DNA of 64,000 nucleotides from Proteobacteria bacterium DTSAM18 (GTDB taxonomy: Bacteria; Myxococcota_A; UBA796; GCA-2862545): contig JARACJ010000015.1 of assembly GCA_028767165.1 (NCBI GenBank), positions 62,001-126,000 of the forward strand. The letters run 5' to 3'. Below, in pieces: positions 7,503 through 15,440 of the stretch (within the stretch, counting starts at the first letter, position 1; each line of letters starts with the position of its first letter). The notes under the pieces were generated by a model, which was not told the origin of the DNA, searched no databases, and saw nothing but the letters and a program-made list of their open reading frames with translations. A program made the translations under genes and the position numbers.

Positions 7503-10500
7503 GGAGGATCGCCTGCTCTCGCCGGGCGGTCCGGGCCTCCTCGACCGCCTCATCGCCTTCTCCCTGCGCAACAAGGTCCTGGTGATCATCGGCCTGCTGC
7601 TGCTGGTCGTCCTGGGCCTGCGCGCCGCGCGCCAGCTGTCCATCGACGCCGTCCCCGACATCACCAACGTGCAGGTGCAGGTGCTCACCGACGCCTCGGG
7701 CCAGACGCCCCTGCAGGTGGAGCGCTTCGTCACCTGGCCCGTCGAGACGGCCATGGCCGGTCTGCCTCGCACCGAGGAGGTCCGTTCCATCAGCCGCTTC
7801 GGCCTGAGCGTGGTCACCGTGGTCTTCGAGGAGGGCACCGACCTGTGGTGGGCCCGTCAGGTGGTCTCCGAGCGCCTCGCCGAGGCCCGTGAGGCCATCC
7901 CACCGGGCTACGGCGACCCGGCCATCGGTCCCCCCTCCACCGGCCTCGGCGAGATCTTCCAGTTCGAGGTGCGCGCGGAGCCCGGATTCCGGGACCGGTA
8001 CAGCCTGATGGATCTGCGGGACCTGCTGGAGTGGCAGATCGCCCCCCGCCTGCGCTCCGTCTCCGGCGTCGTGGAGATCAACACCTTCGGCGGCGAGCTG
8101 CGCACCTACCAGGTCGAGGTCACGCCCCAGCGACTGGCGGCCCACGGCCTGGTGCTCGCAGACGTGTTCGAGGCGCTGGCCGAGAACAACATGACCTCGG
8201 GCGGCGGGTACCTGCAGCGGGGCCGGGAGCAGGTGCTCGTCCGGGGCAGCGCCCTGCTCGAGGACCTGTCCGACATCCGCAACGTCGTCGTGTCCACCAC
8301 CGACGAGGGCACGCCCGTCACCGTCGGCAGCCTCGGTGAGGTGCGCTTCGCCCCCATGCTGCGGCAGGGCGCCGTCACCCGCGACGGGCAGGGCGAGTCG
8401 GTCATCGGCATCGCCATGATGGGCTACGGCGAGAACGCCCGGGTCGTCTCCGCGGACCTGGCCGACGCCGTGGCCGATCTTCAGCCGTCCATGCCCGAGG
8501 GCGTCACCATCGACGTCTTCTACGACCGGGCCGATCTGGTCACGCGCACCATCGACACGGTCAAGCGCAACCTGCTCGAGGGCGGCCTGCTCGTCATCGC
8601 CGTGCTGCTGCTCCTGTTGGGCAACCTGCGGGGCGGCCTCGTGGTGGCCGTGGCCATCCCCCTGTCGATGCTGTTCGCCTTCATCGGCATGGTCATGGCC
8701 GGCCTGTCCGGCAACCTGATGAGCCTCGGTGCCATCGACTTCGGCATCATCATCGACGGCGCCGTGGTCATGGTCGAGAACGTGGTCCGTGTGGTCGGTC
8801 GGCGCCGCAGGGAGGGCAAGGCGGTCACCGACGCCACCATCCTGCGGGCCAGCCGCGAGGTCGCCCGCCCGGTGACCTTCGCCGTGGGCATCCTCATCCT
8901 CGTGTACCTGCCGGTCCTCGCGCTGACCGGCGTCGAGGGGCGGATGTTCCGCCCGATGGCCCTGACCGTCATCTTCGCCCTCGCGGGCTCGCTCATCCTG
9001 GCCCTGGTGGCCATGCCCGTCCTGTCGTCGCTGTTCCTGAAGAACGCCGACGAGAAGGAGACGGTGGTGATGCGCAAGGCACACCGCTGGTACGGCCCCG
9101 CCCTCGACAAGGTGCTGGCCCACCCCCACCGCACCGCCGGCGCCGCCGTCGTCGCCTTCGTCGCCAGCCTGCTGCTCATCCCCATGATGGGCGCGGTGTT
9201 CGCCCCCAAGCTCGACGAGGGCAGCATCGCGATGCAGATCGTGCGGCCGCCGTCCGTGTCCCTGGAGGAGTCCATCGCCCAGGCCACCGAGGTCGAGAAG
9301 GCGGTGCTGCGGGCCTTCCCCGACGAGGTCGCCACGGTCATCACCCGTACCGGCCGTCCCGAGATCGCCACCGACCCCATGGGCGTCGACCTGTCGGACG
9401 TCTACGTGGGCCTCAAGCCCACGGGCGAGTGGACCCGGGCAACCAGCCAGGCCGAGCTCGTGGAGCTGATGGAGCACGAGCTCGGCGAGGCGGTGCCCGG
9501 CATCGGCCTCGGCTTCTCCCAGCCCATCGAGCTGCGCATGAACGAGCTGCTCGAGGGCGTGCGGTCGGACGTGGCCCTGTTCCTGTACGGCGAGGACCTG
9601 CAGACGCTGCAACGTACGGGCAACGACCTCGTGGAGGTCCTGCGCACCATCCCCGGCGCCCAGGACGTCAAGGCCGACAAGCTCACCGGCCTGCCCACCC
9701 TGCAGATCCAGGTCGACCGCAAGGCCGTGGCCCGGCTCGGCCTGGATGCCGCCGACGTCATGGACGCGGTGCGCACCATCGGCGGCACCCAGGTGGGCCA
9801 GGTGCTGGTGGGTCAGCGCCGCTTCGCCCTGCAGGTGCGGTTCCCCGAGGAGATCCGCGGCGACGTCGACGCCATCGGACGGCTGCTGGTCGGCCACGCC
9901 GACGGCCCCAGCGTGCCGCTGTCCCAGGTGGCCGACATCCGCGTCGAGCAGGGGCCGCAGACCGTCAAGCGGCACCAGGCCCAGCGCCGGATGACCGTCG
10001 AGATGAACGTCCGCGGCCGCGACGTGGCCTCCTTCGTCCGCGAGGCCCGCAAGGCGATCGCCGAGCAGGCGGAGGTGCCGGGCGGCGTGGTCCTCGACTG
10101 GGGCGGCGCCTTCGAGAACCTCGAGAAGGCCGCCGGGCGTCTGGCGGTGCTGGTCCCGCTGGTGCTGCTGCTCATCTTCGTGCTGCTGCAGGCCAACTTC
10201 CGCTCGGTGAAGCTCACCACGCTGGTCTACGCCAACGTGCCCATGGCCATCACCGGTGGGCTCGCGGCCCTGTTCGTGCGGGGGATCCCGCTGTCGATCT
10301 CCGCTGCCGTGGGCTTCATCGCCCTGTTCGGCATCGCGGTGATGAACGGCGTGGTGCTCGTCTCCTGCATCCGCGACCTGCACGCCACGGGCATCAGCGC
10401 CATGGATGCGGCCCGGGAAGGCGCCTCGCGACGGCTCCGGCCGGTGCTGATGACCGCCGTCACCGACGCCCTCGGCTTCCTGCCCATGGCCCTGTCCGCC

Positions 10501-10623
10501 AGTGCGGGCGCGGAGGTGCAGCGTCCGCTGGCCACGGTGGTCATCGGCGGGCTCGTGACGAGCACGCTGCTGACGCTGTTCGTCCTGCCCGCCATGTACG
10601 CGCGGTGGATGGAGCGGACGTGA
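7492..10623 (+). CDS. czcA: Heavy-metal RND transporter, divalent-cation type (CzcA-like)
   Basis: A 1,043-residue inner-membrane pump of the HME-RND family with 12 membrane segments and two large periplasmic loops. It opens with LIAFSLRNKVLVIIGLLLLVVLGL, then PDITNVQVQVLTDA. The TM4 proton-relay signature DFGIIIDGAVVMVEN is complete, with D416, D422 and E429 at the same spacing as D402, D408 and E415 of Cupriavidus CzcA. This marks a divalent metal (Zn/Co/Cd or Ni) exporter. TM10-12 carry GFIALFGIAVMNGVVLVSCI. The start overlaps czcB, so subunits are co-translated. No regulator gene is adjacent, unlike the second RND operon at 38.5-45.7 kb. Confidence 0.92.
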   Translation: MTTEEDRLLSPGGPGLLDRLIAFSLRNKVLVIIGLLLLVVLGLRAARQLSIDAVPDITNVQVQVLTDASGQTPLQVERFVTWPVETAMAGLPRTEEVRSISRFGLSVVTVVFEEGTDLWWARQVVSERLAEAREAIPPGYGDPAIGPPSTGLGEIFQFEVRAEPGFRDRYSLMDLRDLLEWQIAPRLRSVSGVVEINTFGGELRTYQVEVTPQRLAAHGLVLADVFEALAENNMTSGGGYLQRGREQVLVRGSALLEDLSDIRNVVVSTTDEGTPVTVGSLGEVRFAPMLRQGAVTRDGQGESVIGIAMMGYGENARVVSADLADAVADLQPSMPEGVTIDVFYDRADLVTRTIDTVKRNLLEGGLLVIAVLLLLLGNLRGGLVVAVAIPLSMLFAFIGMVMAGLSGNLMSLGAIDFGIIIDGAVVMVENVVRVVGRRRREGKAVTDATILRASREVARPVTFAVGILILVYLPVLALTGVEGRMFRPMALTVIFALAGSLILALVAMPVLSSLFLKNADEKETVVMRKAHRWYGPALDKVLAHPHRTAGAAVVAFVASLLLIPMMGAVFAPKLDEGSIAMQIVRPPSVSLEESIAQATEVEKAVLRAFPDEVATVITRTGRPEIATDPMGVDLSDVYVGLKPTGEWTRATSQAELVELMEHELGEAVPGIGLGFSQPIELRMNELLEGVRSDVALFLYGEDLQTLQRTGNDLVEVLRTIPGAQDVKADKLTGLPTLQIQVDRKAVARLGLDAADVMDAVRTIGGTQVGQVLVGQRRFALQVRFPEEIRGDVDAIGRLLVGHADGPSVPLSQVADIRVEQGPQTVKRHQAQRRMTVEMNVRGRDVASFVREARKAIAEQAEVPGGVVLDWGGAFENLEKAAGRLAVLVPLVLLLIFVLLQANFRSVKLTTLVYANVPMAITGGLAALFVRGIPLSISAAVGFIALFGIAVMNGVVLVSCIRDLHATGISAMDAAREGASRRLRPVLMTAVTDALGFLPMALSASAGAEVQRPLATVVIGGLVTSTLLTLFVLPAMYARWMERT

Positions 10624-10735
10624 GGCCCCCGGGGGGGCGAGGCGACTCGCCCTCCCGTCCTCCGCAAGTACTTCCCCCCCCGTCCGAAGGTCCCCTGTCC
10701 AAGCCCCGTTCCCGGGGCGTCTTCAGGGAGCCCCC

Positions 10736-11647
10736 ATGTTCCGTCTGATCCGCAGGTCCCTCCTCGCGCTGGCCGTGGGCCTCCTGTCCTCCATCGCCTC
10801 CGCCCAGGACGACGCCGGCGATGCCGTCAGCCAGGAGGACCTCGACGAGGCCATCACCCCGGTGCCCACCATCGTCACCGTGACGCTCCACAACTACTGG
10901 CGGTCTCCGCTCATGGGGCTGCCCGACACCTCGCTGCACACCAGCTGGGTCCGCTTCATCTTCCCCATCAAGCGCCTGCTCATCGAGGCCAACCTCCCCA
11001 TCAACACCCTCGTCACGCCCGGCTCCGTGGTCTCGGGCCTCGGCGATCTCAACATCTTCGCGCCGGTCATCGTGACGAAGCCCGGCAAGCCCCTGATCTT
11101 CGGTGTCGGTCCGTTCGTACAGTTTCCCACCGGCACCGACCACGCCATCAGCTTCGGCAAGTGGGACGTGGGCGGCGGCGCGGTGTGGTTCTACGTCAAC
11201 GGCCCCGTGATGGTGGGAACCCTGGGCATCTACCAGAACTCGGTGGGTTCGCTGAGCTGGGCCGACGACAACCCCGCCAACCAGCTGCTCACCATCCAGC
11301 CGCTGTACTTCTTCCACATCGGCTCCGCGTTCTACCTTCGCGGCAGCCCCTTCTGGTTCACCGACTTCCAGAACGGCACCGTGGAGATGCCCGTGGGCCT
11401 GGGCGTGGGCAAGGTGTTCAAGCACGGAAAGACGGTGTTCAACCTGTTCGTGGAGCCCCAGTACACCTTCTACGCCAAGGGCGTTGGACGGGCGAACTTC
11501 CAGGTCTTCACGGGGATCAACCTGCAGTTCCTCGCCGACGGCACCGGCCGCAAGAACAAGGCCGGGGCCGATCGACGCGCGCGGGTGCAGCAGGCCATGG
11601 ACAGCAGCCGCACCATCCGCGGGCTCAGGGGTTCCCCCACCCTCTGA
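10736..11647 (+). CDS. Outer-membrane beta-barrel protein, paralogue 1 of 3
   Basis: A 303-residue exported protein with a signal peptide ending IASAQ, and alternating amphipathic strands typical of an outer-membrane barrel of the 'phenol-degradation MetA-like/transporter' type. Diagnostic segments are LHNYWRSP (about residues 49-56), GLGDLNIFAPVI, GPFVQFPTGTDHAI, GTLGIYQNSVGS and VFKHGKTVFNLFVEPQYTFYAKGVG. It closely resembles the gene at 12710 and more distantly that at 11694. It follows czcA by 112 bp on the same strand, so a role in metal efflux or the cell's metal response is plausible but unproven. The ligand is unknown. Confidence 0.7.
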   Translation: MFRLIRRSLLALAVGLLSSIASAQDDAGDAVSQEDLDEAITPVPTIVTVTLHNYWRSPLMGLPDTSLHTSWVRFIFPIKRLLIEANLPINTLVTPGSVVSGLGDLNIFAPVIVTKPGKPLIFGVGPFVQFPTGTDHAISFGKWDVGGGAVWFYVNGPVMVGTLGIYQNSVGSLSWADDNPANQLLTIQPLYFFHIGSAFYLRGSPFWFTDFQNGTVEMPVGLGVGKVFKHGKTVFNLFVEPQYTFYAKGVGRANFQVFTGINLQFLADGTGRKNKAGADRRARVQQAMDSSRTIRGLRGSPTL

Positions 11648-11693
11648 GGGTTCGTGCGCGCTCCTCCGGCCGATGGATCCGACCGGAGGATCC

Positions 11694-12611
11694 ATGCGAC
11701 GACGCCCGCACATCTCCGGACTGTTCCTGATCCTCGCCCTGCTGCTCTCGCCCCTGGCCGACGCCCGGGCGGAGGAGGCCCCGGAGACGGACGCGGAGTC
11801 GGACACGGAGACACAGGCGGAGGAGCTGGAGGAGGAGCTCACCCGCCGGGATCGCCCGCTCCGTCCGTTCATCAGCCTCAACCTGCACAACTACTACCGG
11901 CCGCTGTATCCGGAGGTCCCGGGCCTGAGCACCAACGTGCTGTGGGTGCGCACCCTCGCGAACACCGGCCCCGTCCTGTTCCGGCTGTCAGTCCCCATCC
12001 GCAGTGCGCACCCGCCGGACGAGACCCTGTCGGGCCTGGGCAACAGCAACCTGCTCATCCTCGCCCGGCTCACCCGGGCGGCCTCCAGGGTGTCCGTGCT
12101 CCTCGGGCCCGTCTACCAGATGCCCACCGCCACCGATCCACGGCTGGGCAAGCGCAAGCATGATCTCGGCGCCGCCACGGTGGTCATCGGCGCCAGGAAG
12201 GGTGCGCTCGTGGGCGCCCTCGCCAGCTACCAGCACTCGGTGGCCGGCGACCCGGACGTCCGGCCCAACAGCCTGTCCACCTTCCAGCCGCTGGTCTTCC
12301 TGCAGCTCGAACGGGGCTACTACCTGCGCAGCACGGCGATCACCGTGGTGCAGTACAACGAGCGGACGTTCCACCTCCCGGTGGGTCTGGGAGCCGGCAA
12401 GCTCATCCCCGTGGGGCGTACCCTGGTGAACCTGTTCCTGGAGCCCCAGATGACCGTGGCCTCCAAGGGGGAGCGGCAGCCCGCCTTCCACGTGTACGCA
12501 GGGATCAACTTCCTGTTCACCCCGCCGGACAAGGTCCAGGACGGCAAGCAGCCCACCCCGATCGCACGGCGCCGCGCCATGGCGCGCCAGGTGCTGCTGT
12601 CCTCCCTCTGA
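11694..12611 (+). CDS. Outer-membrane beta-barrel protein, paralogue 2 of 3
   Basis: A 305-residue paralogue, the most divergent of the three. The signal peptide ends ADARA and is followed by an acidic segment (DAESDTETQAEELEEE) missing from the others. It then has the shared landmarks LNLHNYYRPLYPEVPG, LSGLGNSNLLILARLT, GPVYQMPTATDPRLG, YQHSV and VNLFLEPQMTVASKGE. The ATG at 11694 was taken over the upstream ATG at 11673 because GGAGG lies 5-6 nt before it and it gives a clean signal peptide. It is preceded by 46 bp and followed by 98 bp on the same strand. Function is unknown beyond an outer-membrane barrel. Confidence 0.7.
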   Translation: MRRRPHISGLFLILALLLSPLADARAEEAPETDAESDTETQAEELEEELTRRDRPLRPFISLNLHNYYRPLYPEVPGLSTNVLWVRTLANTGPVLFRLSVPIRSAHPPDETLSGLGNSNLLILARLTRAASRVSVLLGPVYQMPTATDPRLGKRKHDLGAATVVIGARKGALVGALASYQHSVAGDPDVRPNSLSTFQPLVFLQLERGYYLRSTAITVVQYNERTFHLPVGLGAGKLIPVGRTLVNLFLEPQMTVASKGERQPAFHVYAGINFLFTPPDKVQDGKQPTPIARRRAMARQVLLSSL

Positions 12612-12709
12612 CGACGTCTGCGGGGGTCTCCGCGCTTCACGGGCCCGCGCTCCGTGTCGACCGGACCGGGGTTCCGTGTCTCGCAATCCCACTTCGCCGT
12701 GGAGGCCCC

Positions 12710-13642
12710 TTGTCCCTTCTCCCCCGCTTCCTGCGTCCGTGCCTGCTGGCCCTCGGCCTGATCGTACTCGGTCCAACGTCCCTGGCATCGGCCCAGTCCG
12801 AGGAGGCCGCTGGCGGTGCGGGCGACGGCGTCGACGCGGACGACATCAACAAGGCCAACAACCCGCTGGCCGACATGGTGTCGGTGAACCTGCACAACTA
12901 CTACAAGCCCCACCTGCTCGGCGTCCCCGACGCCGCCGCGAACACCAGCTGGCTGCGGATGGTCATCCCCATCCCGCGCATGATCATCCGCGCATCGCTG
13001 CCCTGGACGACCGTGAGCAGCCCCGGTGAGGTGCAGTCCGGCCTGTCCGACATGAACGTGTTCGCCGCGGTCCTGCTCACCAACCCCACGGCACCGGTCA
13101 CCATCGGCGCCGGCCCCCTCGCGCAGATGCCCACGGCCACGGACCACAGCCTCGGCCGCGGCAAGTGGGATCTGGGCGCGGGCTTCCTGTGGCTGTACCC
13201 CAACGGGCCCATCATGGTCGGCACGCTGGTGACCTACCAGCACTCCGTCGGCTCCCTGGACTGGGCGCAGGACGACCCGGCCAACAGCATCCTCGTGATC
13301 CAGCCCATCGCCAACTTCCAGATCGGCTCCGGCTTCTACCTGCGCAGCGTGCCCATCTGGCTCGTCGATCTCGGCAACGAGACCCTGGAGATGCCCATCG
13401 GCCTCGGCGTGGGCAAGGTCTTCAAGCACGGCAAGACCATCTTCAACCTGTTCATCGAGCCCCAGTACACCTTCGCCTCCAAGGGCGTCGGAGCGGCCGG
13501 CTTCCAGGTCTTCTCCGGCTTCAACCTGCAGTTCCAGACCGGAAAGGGAAAGAAGGAGGACGAGGCCTCCGCCCGGGCGATGCAGCAGGCGGAGGCGATG
13601 CGCCGGATGGCGGTTCCGGGCCCCGTGACGCCCGGCCGGTGA
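12710..13642 (+). CDS. Outer-membrane beta-barrel protein, paralogue 3 of 3
   Basis: A 310-residue paralogue starting at TTG, with GGAGG 4 nt upstream. The signal peptide ends SLASAQ. Shared landmarks are VNLHNYYKPHLLGVPD, NTSWLRMVIPIPRMI, SGLSDMNVFAAVLLTN, GPLAQMPTATDHSLG, YQHSVGSLDWAQDDPAN and VGKVFKHGKTIFNLFIEPQYTF. It is clearly the nearest relative of paralogue 1, suggesting a recent duplication with paralogue 2 diverging earlier. It is the last gene of the plus-strand run that begins with the His-rich protein at 4609, and it converges on the iron-uptake genes 4 bp downstream. Confidence 0.7.
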   Translation: MSLLPRFLRPCLLALGLIVLGPTSLASAQSEEAAGGAGDGVDADDINKANNPLADMVSVNLHNYYKPHLLGVPDAAANTSWLRMVIPIPRMIIRASLPWTTVSSPGEVQSGLSDMNVFAAVLLTNPTAPVTIGAGPLAQMPTATDHSLGRGKWDLGAGFLWLYPNGPIMVGTLVTYQHSVGSLDWAQDDPANSILVIQPIANFQIGSGFYLRSVPIWLVDLGNETLEMPIGLGVGKVFKHGKTIFNLFIEPQYTFASKGVGAAGFQVFSGFNLQFQTGKGKKEDEASARAMQQAEAMRRMAVPGPVTPGR

Positions 13643-13646
13643 GCTC

Positions 13647-13916
13647 CTACAGCAGGGCCGCCGCAGCCGACGCGACCGAGACCCCGAGCATCACCAGGCC
13701 CGTGCGCCGGGGGTCCTCCACGGTGAGGGCCCACAGGGCCGCCACCGGCCACAGGAGGAACACCGCCAGGTACACCAGGGCCAGGGTCAGGCCCAGCAGG
13801 TCGTCCGGCACCCACCGGGTGATGGCCAGCGTCACCAGCCACAGGGTGAAGAAGCTCCCGGGGACCGCCACCAGGGTCCGCAGCCAGGACCCCTCCTTGC
13901 TACGCCAGCGGATCAA
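13647..13916 (-). CDS. Small membrane protein of iron-uptake operon
   Basis: An 89-residue protein with about three membrane segments (GSFFTLWLVTLAI, LLGLTLALVYLAVFLLWPVAAL, GLVMLGVSVASAAAALL). Comparable small proteins (DUF3649/DUF3325 type) sit next to PepSY membrane proteins and TonB receptors in other bacteria; exact family membership is not certain from sequence alone. It starts at TTG, whose last two bases belong to the TGA stop of the PepSY gene, with GGAGG inside that gene just upstream. This tight coupling supports the start. It is the last gene of the three-gene minus-strand operon. The role is presumably to assist reductive iron uptake across the inner membrane. Confidence 0.6.
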   Translation of the reverse strand: MIRWRSKEGSWLRTLVAVPGSFFTLWLVTLAITRWVPDDLLGLTLALVYLAVFLLWPVAALWALTVEDPRRTGLVMLGVSVASAAAALL

Positions 13917-15436
13917 GCCGCACCTCCTTCACGTTGGCGGACCCTGAGGGCCACCGCCACACAGCCCATCGCCACGATGTACAGGCCGATGTCGACCGCC
14001 AGCACCGCGCCCCGCCCCTGCTGCCACAGGGCCAGCGACGTGGGCGTCACCAGCACCAGGCTGGAGGTGGCCGCGACGGTGAACACCGTTGCGGCAGCAT
14101 GCAGGAGCCAGTCGGTGGCACGGGAGGCGGGCACCGCCCAGGCCACGGGCACCGTGAGCAGCCAGCCGCCGAACAGCACCGCCGTCTGCCACCAGCCGCT
14201 GTCGTCCATCACCAGCGGCAGCAGCTGGCTGCTGGCGAGGGCGGCGCCGATGGCGGTGAGGAGTCCGACGGAGCACACCACGGTCAGCACCTCGACCGCC
14301 CGGGCAAACCGGCCCTTGCGGTTGCGGGATCGCCACACCACCATGCCGAACAGGCTGAGTCCCACGCTGGCGAGGGCGATCGCGATGTAGGCCAGCCGCA
14401 CGAAGGTGCCGCCCCAGTCGCCGAAGTGCAGCGCGATGCCCCACCGGTTCACCGTGCCGCCGGGCGGGTCGGTGTCCGGGTCGTTCACCTGCAGCACCTC
14501 TCCGGTGGCCTCCACCATGCCCACGTGGGCGCCGAGTGCGGGCACCCCCGGCAGGTGTCCGTACACGTTGACCACGGCATCCTCCGCACCAGGACGCTCG
14601 AACCCCATCCAGTGGGGCTCCAGGCCGGGCAGCACCTCCCTCGCCCGGGCGATGGTCCGGTCCAGATCCGGGACGTGGCCCGGCACGGCGTCGCCCTCGG
14701 ACTCGGGCCAGCCGTACCCCATGTGCCGCCAGGCTTCGCGCACGTCGCCGTCCATGGCCGTGGGCACGTGGGAGCCCACATACAGGTTGGCCAGGCCCAG
14801 CATCGCGCCGGTGATCGCCAGGATCAGCAACCACGGTGCGAGCAGGGTGCCCAGCAGGGTGTGCCAGTCGGCCCGGCGGGCCCGCACCGGCCTCTTCCGG
14901 AGCCGGCCGAAGTGGGGCACCAGATCCCGCAGGTGGACCAGGATGCCGCTGAGCAGCGCACCACACAGGGTCAGCCCCACCAGCCCGGCGACGTAGATGC
15001 CACCGGGCACCTGGTAGAAGAAGTGCAGGTTGTAGATCTCGTGCACCACCTCGGAGACCTGGGGCCGCCACTCGCCGGTGGAGCCATCGACCCACAAGGT
15101 GGTCTCCTCCAGCCCGCTGCCCTCCGGCGGCTCCAGCTCCAGCTCCACGAGCCCGCCGGCGTCGCCGAGCAGGTGCAGGTGCAGGGCGTCCACGGGGGCG
15201 TCCCCCACCGGATCGAACACGTGGGCGTAGCCGGGCCCCTGGGCACCGGCCCGCAGGAAGGGCTCGCTCCAGCCGGTGAGGTACTCCTGCACCGGGACGA
15301 AGCAGGCCGTCACGAAGATGATGAGCAGCAGCGGCCCGATCAGGACGCCGACGGCGGTGTGGGCATCCCACAGCAGCGCCAGGTTGCGCTTGCTGAGGGG
15401 GTGCGGACGGGTCTTGGGGACCTTGACGGAGTTCAT
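13913..15436 (-). CDS. PepSY-associated transmembrane protein (ferric reductase-like)
   Basis: A 507-residue inner-membrane protein of the PepSY_TM family. It starts with LLWDAHTAVGVLIGPLLLIIFVTA, the first membrane segment with a conserved His, then a periplasmic part, and ends with further membrane helices. Other family His positions include YNLHFFYQVPGGIYVAG, RRADWHTLLGTLLAPW and NRWGIALHFGDWGG. Members act with TonB receptors, probably reducing ferric siderophores in the periplasm using haem bound by these His residues. The ATG at 15436 is 4 nt after the TonB receptor stop, so the two are co-transcribed. Upstream in-frame extension would overlap the receptor and lacks homology. Confidence 0.82.
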   Translation of the reverse strand: MNSVKVPKTRPHPLSKRNLALLWDAHTAVGVLIGPLLLIIFVTACFVPVQEYLTGWSEPFLRAGAQGPGYAHVFDPVGDAPVDALHLHLLGDAGGLVELELEPPEGSGLEETTLWVDGSTGEWRPQVSEVVHEIYNLHFFYQVPGGIYVAGLVGLTLCGALLSGILVHLRDLVPHFGRLRKRPVRARRADWHTLLGTLLAPWLLILAITGAMLGLANLYVGSHVPTAMDGDVREAWRHMGYGWPESEGDAVPGHVPDLDRTIARAREVLPGLEPHWMGFERPGAEDAVVNVYGHLPGVPALGAHVGMVEATGEVLQVNDPDTDPPGGTVNRWGIALHFGDWGGTFVRLAYIAIALASVGLSLFGMVVWRSRNRKGRFARAVEVLTVVCSVGLLTAIGAALASSQLLPLVMDDSGWWQTAVLFGGWLLTVPVAWAVPASRATDWLLHAAATVFTVAATSSLVLVTPTSLALWQQGRGAVLAVDIGLYIVAMGCVAVALRVRQREGGAA

Positions 15437-15440
15437 GGAA

